Part shown: in pieces, positions 56,421 through 64,000 of the stretch
Position numbering within the stretch: the first letter of the stretch is position 1
Layout of the letters: every line of letters begins with the position of its first letter
NCBI RefSeq assembly: GCF_002153375.1
Contig: NZ_MTBQ01000002.1
Span: 312,223 to 376,222, forward strand
DNA length: 64,000 bases
From: Oceanobacillus rekensis
GTDB taxonomy: Bacteria > Bacillota > Bacilli > Bacillales > Amphibacillaceae
Direction: 5' to 3'
The notes under the pieces: generated by a model
Database searches by the model: none
Seen by the model: only the letters and a program-made list of their open reading frames with translations
Told to the model about the DNA's origin: nothing
Program-made: the position numbers and the translations under genes

Positions 56421-58289
56421 ATGAAGAAAGCTAGTTTTAGTAAATGGCTTTTAGCTCTAATGCTCGTATTATTGCTTGTATTAGCAGCATGTAGTGGGGA
56501 TTCTGATGAAGATACTGGCGATTCAGGTGCTACAGAAGATGAAGGCACAGAAGCGGAAACTGAAGAGGAGGACCCAGCTGAAGATGGCTTGTATTCAATC
56601 GATGACTTTGAGGTCGATAAAATGAATGCCGGTGAGGCGATTGAAGGTGGTACGCTAAACTATGGTTTAGTATCTGATACTGTTTTTGAAGGTATTTTAA
56701 ACCGAGTATTTTATGAAGGTAACCCAGACTTTGAAGTATTAAAATTCTTTGATGAAGATTTACTTGCAATTGATAATAACTTCAACTATACCCAAGACGG
56801 GGCAGCACAATGGGAATTGACTGAAAATGAAGATGGGACTGTTACAGTTACAATAAGTATTCGTGATAATGTAAACTGGCATGATGGTGAACCAGTAAAA
56901 GCAGAAGACTTGGCATTCGCTTATGAAGTGATTGGCAGCCCGGAATATACTGGTCTACGTTCCTACTATATTGAAGATGTAGTAGGAATGACCGAATATA
57001 ATGCAGGTGAAGCAGATACAATCTCTGGTCTTGAAATTGAAGATGAAAAAACTCTTAATATTACATTTAATACAGCAAATCCTTCCCTTTTAGCAAGTGG
57101 TATATGGGCCTCTCCAATGCCAAAACATATTTTCCAAGATATGGATATAGCTGATATGCCAGAATCTGATGAAGTACGTGTTAACCCAATTGGATTTGGA
57201 CCTTTTAAAGTTGAAACAATAACACCAGGTGAGTCTGTAACTTACACTGCAAACGAAGATTACTGGCAAGGCGCACCGAAACTTGATGGAATTACATTAA
57301 AAGTTGTTGATCCAACTGTTGTAGCGCAAGCACTGGAAACTGGTGAAATTGATTTAGTGGATAGTTTCCCAACAGACCAGTTCCCAGATGTTGAGGAAAA
57401 ATTAACGAATGTTGAATTTTTGGGGAAAATTGATGAAGCTTATACGTATATCGGTTTTAAACTAGGTAATTGGGTACCTAATGATCCAGAAAATCCAGAG
57501 GGTGCTGGTGAAGTAGTTCCAGATCCAGATGCGAAAATGGCTGATGTTAACCTACGTCGTGCTATGTGGTATGCAGTGGATAATGATTCTGTAGGTGAAC
57601 AATTTTACAACGGACTTCGTTGGGCAGGAACTACATTAATTATTCCGGCATTCCCTGATTATTATGACGATACAGTTGAAGCTCCATCCTATGATCTTGA
57701 TGAAGCTAACCGGATTTTGGATGAAGCTGGATACGAAGATGTCGATGGTGATGGCATACGTGAGAATCCTGAAGGAGAAGAATTAACAATTGGCTTTGCG
57801 TCCATGTCAGGTGGAGATACTGCAGAACCAATCGCAAATTACTATATCCAAGCATGGGCTAAAGCGGGTCTTAAGGTTGAACTTGTAGATGGCCGTCTAA
57901 TGGAATTCAATTCTTTCTATGATAGAGTTGAAGCTGATGATGATGCAATTGATATTTATCAAGGTGCATGGGGTACCGGTACTGACGTAGATCAAAATGG
58001 TTTATACGGACGTACTGCAGCATATAATTATTCACGTTATGCAAGTGAGGAAAATGATGAACTTCTAGCAGCAGGTGCATCCCCAGAATCAATGGATATT
58101 GAATATCGTAAGGATATCTATAAACAATGGCAAGAGCTAATGGTAGAAGAAATCCCTGTATTCCCAACATTGTACCGTTCGAAGCTAGTATCAGCTAACG
58201 AACGTGTTACAGACTATTCAATCCAACCTTCATGGAATGAAAAATGGCATGAAGTTGGCGTAACACAAGAAGAACCGGTTTTACCTTAA
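56421..58289 (+). CDS. oppA: Oligopeptide-binding lipoprotein OppA
   Basis: 622 residues. Lipoprotein signal with lipobox LAAC (Cys24), then a strongly acidic linker (residues 26-55, almost all Asp, Glu, Gly, Ser, Thr), and the large SBP-family-5 fold: WHDGEPVKAEDLAFAYEVI, NPIGFGPFKVE, RRAMWYAVDNDSVGEQFYNG. Binds peptides outside the membrane and delivers them to OppB/C. The acidic linker and surface fit a salt-adapted host. Last gene in the operon, with terminator; order D-F-B-C-A. Confidence 0.95.
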   Translation: MKKASFSKWLLALMLVLLLVLAACSGDSDEDTGDSGATEDEGTEAETEEEDPAEDGLYSIDDFEVDKMNAGEAIEGGTLNYGLVSDTVFEGILNRVFYEGNPDFEVLKFFDEDLLAIDNNFNYTQDGAAQWELTENEDGTVTVTISIRDNVNWHDGEPVKAEDLAFAYEVIGSPEYTGLRSYYIEDVVGMTEYNAGEADTISGLEIEDEKTLNITFNTANPSLLASGIWASPMPKHIFQDMDIADMPESDEVRVNPIGFGPFKVETITPGESVTYTANEDYWQGAPKLDGITLKVVDPTVVAQALETGEIDLVDSFPTDQFPDVEEKLTNVEFLGKIDEAYTYIGFKLGNWVPNDPENPEGAGEVVPDPDAKMADVNLRRAMWYAVDNDSVGEQFYNGLRWAGTTLIIPAFPDYYDDTVEAPSYDLDEANRILDEAGYEDVDGDGIRENPEGEELTIGFASMSGGDTAEPIANYYIQAWAKAGLKVELVDGRLMEFNSFYDRVEADDDAIDIYQGAWGTGTDVDQNGLYGRTAAYNYSRYASEENDELLAAGASPESMDIEYRKDIYKQWQELMVEEIPVFPTLYRSKLVSANERVTDYSIQPSWNEKWHEVGVTQEEPVLP

Positions 58290-58302
58290 TAATTATCACT
58301 GT

Positions 58303-58331
58303 AAAAAACCCGCTTTATAGCGGGTTTTTTG
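58303..58331 (+). terminator. Terminator of the opp operon
   Basis: Stem AAAAAACCCGCT / AGCGGGTTTTTT with a four-base loop; symmetric, strong. Confidence 0.9.
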
Positions 58332-58352
58332 TTGCCTGTGATTCTCTGAACT

Positions 58353-58380
58353 TTGTCGAATGATAGGAATACGTTATAAT
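58353..58380 (+). promoter_or_regulatory. Promoter of rpiA
   Basis: TTGTCG at 58353-58358, 16-base spacer, TATAAT at 58375-58380, 30 bases before the start codon. Confidence 0.6.
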
Positions 58381-58409
58381 CATTAATAGATAAGGGAGGA
58401 TGAGTTCAA

Positions 58410-59087
58410 ATGTTGAATGAACAAGATCGCATGAAAAAAGCGGTTGGAGAAGAAGCAGCTACATTAGTAGAAGATGGCATGAAAGTTGGATTGGGATCAG
58501 GTTCAACTGTTTATTGGATGATTCGCAAACTTGGAGAACTAGTGAAGACTGGTTTAAAAATAGAAGGCATTCCATCTTCTAATCAAACAGCACAATGGGC
58601 AAATGAATTTGGTGTTCCATTGACAGACTTCTCAAAAGTTAAAGAGCTTGATATAACGATTGACGGAGCAGATGAAGTGGATGAAAATCTGCATTTAATC
58701 AAGGGTGGCGGGGCGGCCTTATTTAGAGAAAAAGTCATTGCACAGGCAGCAAGAGAGTTTATTATCATTGTTGATTCCTCCAAAATCGTAACGAATTTAG
58801 GTGAATTTCCTTTACCTGTTGAAGTCCTTCCATTTTCTTGGGAGCGAACCGCTAATGAAATATCAAAACTTGGTTGTACACCGAAAATCAGAAAAAAAGA
58901 TGCAGAAATTCTGATAACGGATAATGGAAACTATTTACTTGATTGTCCATTTGATACGATTTCCGATCCAGCAAAATTAAATGAAGCAATAAATAAAATT
59001 ATTGGTGTTATTGAAACAGGATTATTTATCGGAATGGCAAATAAAATCATTGTTGGTGATGGTGAAACTATAAATATCATAGAATAG
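58410..59087 (+). CDS. rpiA: Ribose-5-phosphate isomerase A
   Basis: 225 residues. Family motifs: GLGSGSTVYWMI (phosphate loop), IDGADEVDENLHLIKGGGAALFREK with the catalytic glutamate and lysine, and the SSKIV stretch. Interconverts ribose-5-phosphate and ribulose-5-phosphate in the pentose-phosphate route. ATG at 58410, AAGGGAGG upstream. The next gene is 80 bases away and may be cotranscribed. Confidence 0.96.
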   Translation: MLNEQDRMKKAVGEEAATLVEDGMKVGLGSGSTVYWMIRKLGELVKTGLKIEGIPSSNQTAQWANEFGVPLTDFSKVKELDITIDGADEVDENLHLIKGGGAALFREKVIAQAAREFIIIVDSSKIVTNLGEFPLPVEVLPFSWERTANEISKLGCTPKIRKKDAEILITDNGNYLLDCPFDTISDPAKLNEAINKIIGVIETGLFIGMANKIIVGDGETINIIE

Positions 59088-59168
59088 CTCACATCGACAA
59101 TAGATGAAATGCGGGGAGTGACAGGCACTAGCCTGGACCGGTATGATGAGAGAGGGAGGATTTTACAT

Positions 59169-59450
59169 ATGAAGTATTTTGCTGCGTTATCACCGATGTT
59201 GGATGAAGGAAAGAGCCAAAAGTATCGTCCAGATCATTTGGATTATTTAAAAGAAAAAGAGAATGAAGGTAAAGTCTTTGCGAAAGGTCGTTTTACGGAT
59301 GGGACTGGCGGCCTAGTGATTTATATGGCAGAGAACTTAGAAGAAGCGGAAGCAATCGTTAAAAATGACCCATATGTTGTTAAAGGTGCAAGAGATTATG
59401 AAATTCATGAATGGGTTATGACAACGGATGCAGTACTACCTGAAAAATAA
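59169..59450 (+). CDS. YciI-family protein
   Basis: 93 residues, ferredoxin-like alpha/beta fold of the YciI group: the start KYFAALSPMLDEGKSQKYRPDHLDYL contains the conserved histidine, then AKGRFTDGTGGLVIYMAENLEEAEAI and the KNDPYVVKGARDYEIHEW region with the conserved Asp-Pro. The family may have dehydrochlorinase-like or oxidoreductase-assisting roles; function here unknown. ATG at 59169 is set by GGGAGG upstream. Confidence 0.82.
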   Translation: MKYFAALSPMLDEGKSQKYRPDHLDYLKEKENEGKVFAKGRFTDGTGGLVIYMAENLEEAEAIVKNDPYVVKGARDYEIHEWVMTTDAVLPEK

Positions 59451-59496
59451 TCGATAAGTTTGTGGGGAAAGTTATGAAATAGCAGGAGAAATAAGT

Positions 59497-59527
59497 GACC
59501 AAATTGCATAATGATTTGGTCTTTTTT
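59497..59527 (+). terminator. Terminator after the YciI gene
   Basis: Stem GACCAAAT / ATTTGGTC followed by six T. Confidence 0.75.
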
Positions 59528-59662
59528 ATTCCTTTTACACAAAAGGATTGGTTGATATAAAAAATATAACAACATCGCATTTAGTAAATGGAACTTTAAA
59601 TCACACAACGATAACAACTATTTTATTATTATAACGAAGTAACTCAATGTAGGGTGGCAATA

Positions 59663-60343
59663 ATGATGAGTGATTCATTAAATTCATATGTTCAAGAACT
59701 TGTTAATATATATTTAAAACATACTGATGTAGAATTTGCTAAATGGTCTAAAAACTATTTAAGAAACCAATTCGACTTTTTGGGTATTCGAACGCCAATT
59801 CGTCGAAAATTAACGAAACAATTTATAAAAGAAAACGGATTACCTCAAAAAAAAGAACTGAAAGATGTCATTTTTATGCTCTGGGATCTTCCAGAGCGTG
59901 AGTATCAAAAAGCAGCCCTTGATATTCTTGAAAAGGCAAAAAAGGAATTAACCAAGGATGATCTACCCTGGCTATCCAGTTTGATTGTGAAAAAGTCGTG
60001 GTGGGATACGATAGATGTACTTTCCCCTCATATTATGGGATATATGTTTTCTAATAATGATGAACTTATTCATTCCTTTGCTGATAAATGGATCGAGGAT
60101 GAGAATATTTGGTTACAAAGGTCAGCATTATTGTATCAGCTAAACTACAAAGATGAAACAGATGAGGAGCGACTATTCCGATACATTTTAAGGCGAGCAA
60201 ATAGTGATGAATTCTTTGTCCAAAAGGCAATTGGATGGATACTGCGTGAATATGCTAAAACTCGCCCAGAGAGCGTAAAAACATTTGTTGCTAACCATTA
60301 CTTAAAACCACTTAGTAAGCGTGAAGCTTTGAAACATCTTTAA
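59663..60343 (+). CDS. DNA alkylation repair protein, AlkD-like
   Basis: 226 residues made of HEAT-like helical repeats. Family features: FLGIRTPIRRKLTKQF, WDLPEREYQKAALDIL, KSWWDTIDVLSPH (the Trp-Asp pair that contacts flipped or strained bases in AlkD glycosylases) and FVQKAIGWILREYAKTRPE. Removes N3- or N7-alkylated purines in studied members. ATG at 59663 (or 59666) follows AGGGTGG. Single gene with no SOS-box seen. Confidence 0.9.
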   Translation: MMSDSLNSYVQELVNIYLKHTDVEFAKWSKNYLRNQFDFLGIRTPIRRKLTKQFIKENGLPQKKELKDVIFMLWDLPEREYQKAALDILEKAKKELTKDDLPWLSSLIVKKSWWDTIDVLSPHIMGYMFSNNDELIHSFADKWIEDENIWLQRSALLYQLNYKDETDEERLFRYILRRANSDEFFVQKAIGWILREYAKTRPESVKTFVANHYLKPLSKREALKHL

Positions 60344-60471
60344 GACATAATTATAACTTGTGCTTATTTTACTAATCTAGCGGATGGTGTTAGCCGCTCA
60401 ATAAGTGCACAAGTAAAGGCAGTGGAGTTCTCCATAAAATTCCCTATGTAGTCCTGTAATACAAACTCATA

Positions 60472-60480
60472 TGCTATAAT
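60472..60480 (+). promoter_or_regulatory. Extended -10 promoter of the holin-like toxin gene
   Basis: TGCTATAAT, an extended -10 box (TGnTATAAT). No good -35 box. It lies 66 bases before the toxin start codon. Confidence 0.5.
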
Positions 60481-60545
60481 AATGGATAAGTGCATAAGGC
60501 TTTTGTGGGTGGTGGCTCACTCCCTTTAGAAAGGGGGTGTTGCCA

Positions 60546-60629
60546 ATGACAGTTTATGAAACGCTCGTTTTGATGATTTCTTTTGGATCATTAATCGTTG
60601 CGCTTCTGTCATTTGACCATAAAAAATAA
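60546..60629 (+). CDS. Putative holin-like toxin, 27 residues (type I toxin candidate)
   Basis: MTVYETLVLMISFGSLIVAL followed by LSFDHKK: one membrane segment with a short polar tail. This pattern (M-T-x-Y-E-x-L, hydrophobic helix, lysine end) fits the Firmicutes putative holin-like toxin family, whose members are kept silent by an antisense RNA. Ribosome-binding site AAAGGGGGTG. The 9-base inverted repeat ATAACCACC / GGTGGTTAT (60626-60665) overlaps the stop codon and could end both the mRNA and an antisense RNA. The sequence before the gene (GGATAAGTGCAT ... GGCTCACTCCC) reappears reversed after it (near 60678-60712). Too short for ordinary gene calling. Confidence 0.75.
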   Translation: MTVYETLVLMISFGSLIVALLSFDHKK

Positions 60630-60708
60630 CCACCCCAGCCTGACTTAGCTAATTAAGGTGGTTATCTTCCTTATAGTGAGTCGCCCCCTTAAAAGGGCTA
60701 TTGCACTT

Positions 60709-60742
60709 ACCGCTTGGTGTTACAGCACCAAGCGGTTTTTTA
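60709..60742 (+). terminator. Terminator downstream of the toxin locus
   Basis: Eleven-base stem ACCGCTTGGTG / CACCAAGCGGT with six T. Confidence 0.8.
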
Positions 60743-60786
60743 TATTGTATGATTATCTATTTATAGTATACCCGATTTTTAGCAAA

Positions 60787-61011
60787 ATGAAAACAATCAT
60801 TCTAAGAATGGTTGCTATTGTATTGGGTAATTCTAGGTAATCTTCTAGAAAGTTTACATCAATTTGCAATGCCAACGGTGTTAAATCTGATTGGATAGAA
60901 GCGACGGAATTAATTGGACCTTCTGTATTAGTTATTTTTTTTCGTTATCTATTTGAATTTATTTCCTTGAAACAATCTTTTAAGAAAAACAAAGATGTAC
61001 TTGATGAGTAA
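60787..61011 (+). pseudogene. Ruined small membrane protein
   Basis: Three frames joined give about 75 residues: MKTIILRMVAIVLG, then NLLESLHQFAMPTVLNLIG, then IEATELIGPSVLVIFFRYLF and FISLKQSFKKNKDVLDE up to TAA at 61009. The first frame stops at 60838 and the second near 60900, so two small shifts broke it. The reconstructed protein has two or three hydrophobic segments and a charged tail. I do not recognise the family. The rest of the gap up to glpK shows only an AT-rich leader with TATAAT at 61092. Confidence 0.55.
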
Positions 61012-61096
61012 AGTTTGTGGATATCTCAAGCTGTTTTTTATGTTTAAAGTCGGGAATACCTAGAATAATTAAATATAATCAACAAATTACGTATAA

Positions 61097-62632
<1,536 letters not shown>

Positions 62633-62645
62633 GGAAAGTTAGCCA

Positions 62646-62690
62646 GCAATTCCCTCACCATCTTAATTAGGGTCGTGGTGGGAATAGCTA
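62646..62690 (+). other. Hairpin between glpK and chromate transporter genes
   Basis: ATTCCCTCACCAT and GTGGTGGGAAT form an inverted repeat with a 13-base loop, without a T run. May stabilise the glpK message 3' end or separate the two units. Confidence 0.45.
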
Positions 62691-62719
62691 GTAGAATAAA
62701 TAGAAGAGGTTTGTGACGC

Positions 62720-63295
62720 ATGAAAACGCAATGGAATATTTTTATAGCATTCTTTCGGGTTGGAATCCTGGGCTTTGGTGGAGGTCCGGCTTCCATCCCA
62801 CTCATCCAAAAGGAAGTAGTGGACAACTATAAATGGATGGAAAATGAAGAGTTTGGCGAAATACTGGCTATTGGAAATACGTTACCGGGACCAATCGCTA
62901 CAAAACTTGCTGGATATATTGGTTATCGTGTTTCGGGGTTGATTGGTATGTTTAATGCTTTAATAGCAACCGTCTTACCGACCATTTTATTAATGATTAT
63001 TTTATTGACATCATTATCAAACATTCGTGAATTTGACTGGGTACAGGGGATGACCGCGGCTGTTGTTCCAGTCGTGGGAATGATGATGGCAGTTCTTACG
63101 TGGCAATTTGCAAAAAAAGCAGGGATAGGTTTCGGCTGGGGGAAAGCACTAATTATGATTTTTATTGTTTTTATTTTGCTGCAAGTCCTCCACATTCATC
63201 CTGGCATTGTTATTGTTGTGCTATTGATCCTTGCCCTAACATTACCGGTAAAAAAGAAAAACGATGATATCGGAAGTAAAGAAGGTAATAAATGA
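62720..63295 (+). CDS. Chromate transporter, short chain 1 (CHR domain)
   Basis: 191 residues, one CHR domain with six predicted membrane segments. Motifs: FGGGPASIPLIQKEVV, FGEILAIGNTLPGPIATKLAGYIG (split) as in ChrA halves. Long ChrA proteins hold two such domains; here they are encoded as two genes. Start ATG at 62720, ending in ATGA overlap with the second gene. Members export chromate; in Bacillus the pair ywrA/ywrB has been linked to chromate resistance. Confidence 0.88.
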   Translation: MKTQWNIFIAFFRVGILGFGGGPASIPLIQKEVVDNYKWMENEEFGEILAIGNTLPGPIATKLAGYIGYRVSGLIGMFNALIATVLPTILLMIILLTSLSNIREFDWVQGMTAAVVPVVGMMMAVLTWQFAKKAGIGFGWGKALIMIFIVFILLQVLHIHPGIVIVVLLILALTLPVKKKNDDIGSKEGNK

Positions 63296-63822
63296 TGATC
63301 TACTTTCAACTGTTTCTGGCCTTCTTTATTCCTGGGATACTGGGATACGGTGGAGGTCCAGCATCTATTCCGCTGATTGAAAATGAAGTTGTAAAAAGAT
63401 ATGAATGGATGACCGTTCAGGAATTTGGTGAAGTACTAGCACTTGGTAATTCCCTTCCAGGACCGATTGCAACAAAAATGGCAGGATATATTGGTTTTGA
63501 AATGGGTGGTGTGCTTGGATCATTTGTTAGTGTATTTGCAACAGTAGCACCTTCTCTAATACTCATAATTCTGGTTGGAGGCATCTTATTAAAATACAAA
63601 AAGTCGCCGAAAGTAAAGCGTCTTAGTCTTTTTGTGCAACCCGTAATTGCTATTCTGCTTGGTGTCATGGCATGGCAGTTCTTCAGCGAATCCTATGCAG
63701 GAATTGGCATTTGGCAAACGGCAATCATTGTGATTCTAAGTTATCTTCTAATTGAACGTTGGAAAATACATCCAGCTTTAATAATCGCGGGAGCATTGTT
63801 GTATGGAGGATTCTTTTTATAG
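63292..63822 (+). CDS. Chromate transporter, short chain 2 (CHR domain)
   Basis: 176 residues, second CHR domain: YGGGPASIPLIENEVV, FGEVLALGNSLPGPIATKMA, then four to five more membrane segments. The start codon overlaps the stop of chain 1 (ATGATG at 63292), fitting equal production and a heteromeric pump. Both chains keep the conserved GPA and PGP motifs. Confidence 0.88.
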   Translation: MMIYFQLFLAFFIPGILGYGGGPASIPLIENEVVKRYEWMTVQEFGEVLALGNSLPGPIATKMAGYIGFEMGGVLGSFVSVFATVAPSLILIILVGGILLKYKKSPKVKRLSLFVQPVIAILLGVMAWQFFSESYAGIGIWQTAIIVILSYLLIERWKIHPALIIAGALLYGGFFL

Positions 63823-63934
63823 GACTCAGTCCTTAACTTTTAGATTTAATCTTTTGTACAAGACTCTGTTTTGTAAGGTATATCAATAATCACTGGGAAG
63901 AAATATTAACGCAATCAAATGAAGCTTAATACCA

Positions 63935-63971
63935 AAAAAGCAAAGCCATATCCACAAGGCTTTGCTTTTTC
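63935..63971 (+). terminator. Terminator after the chromate transporter genes
   Basis: Thirteen-base stem AAAAAGCAAAGCC / GGCTTTGCTTTTT with a ten-base loop. The 110 bases before it hold nothing recognisable. Confidence 0.85.
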
Positions 63972-64000
63972 TATTAGGCTGTTTTCTAGAAGAGTCAGAC

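Noticed and set aside
60658-60840. 60-codon frame on the plus strand after the toxin
   Set aside because: It runs through the hairpin and terminator of the toxin locus and into the broken membrane gene; no ribosome-binding site.

Overview
This window looks like a chromosomal segment from a low-GC, endospore-forming member of the Bacillaceae, perhaps close to Oceanobacillus or Virgibacillus. The genus is inference. Support comes from an alpha/beta-type small acid-soluble spore protein, the sporulation set prkA-yhbH-spoVR, strong AGGAGG ribosome-binding sites, frequent TTG and GTG starts, a Firmicutes T-box leader, and CcpA- and CodY-type operator sequences. I see no rRNA, tRNA, CRISPR array, prophage or transposase gene.

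Layout. 1-7,900: decaying fatty-acid/aldehyde metabolism (quinone-type oxidoreductase, ruined 3-hydroxyacyl-CoA dehydrogenase, thiolase, nitronate monooxygenase, enoyl-CoA hydratase, MBL hydrolase, aldo-keto reductase, alcohol dehydrogenase fragment). 7,960-12,200: a small lipoprotein, a TRAP transporter with fused DctQM, and a HesB-fold protein. 12,500-16,330: ppx-ppk polyphosphate operon on the minus strand. 17,130-23,610: sporulation block (PRK06851-type ATPase, prkA, yhbH, a small hypothetical, spoVR). 24,170-35,780: GTPase, sulfonate-type ABC transporter divergent from larE, repeat-type hypothetical, acyl-CoA synthetase, dipeptidase, YitT protein, SRPBCC protein and the spore protein gene. 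35,900-51,800: amino-acid synthesis: ilvE, a YsaA-like phosphatase facing serA, ilvD, then a T-box-controlled ilvBNC-leuABCD run followed by ilvA. 52,430-58,290: oligopeptide transporter oppDFBCA whose oppD is broken by a one-base shift. 58,400-64,000: rpiA, a YciI protein, an AlkD-like repair protein, a 27-residue holin-like toxin gene, glpK and a split chromate transporter.

How parts work together. IlvB/N, IlvC, IlvD and IlvE make valine and isoleucine, LeuA-D extend to leucine, and IlvA supplies 2-oxobutanoate. Sequence signals suggest layered control: near-consensus CcpA sites sit at almost the same distance (68 and 69 bases) upstream of the predicted -10 boxes of ilvD and ilvB, a T-box follows the ilvB promoter, and a good CodY box overlaps the opp promoter. 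SerA probably works with the neighbouring YsaA-like phosphatase in serine synthesis.

The most unusual non-coding structures are two arrays, 7 kb apart, built from alternating 21-base units (42-base period) that share the core AAAGTTGYGC but differ in the rest, and three copies of a two-module dispersed element whose better-preserved copies have long inverted repeats. I found no clear new protein-based defence or biosynthetic system.
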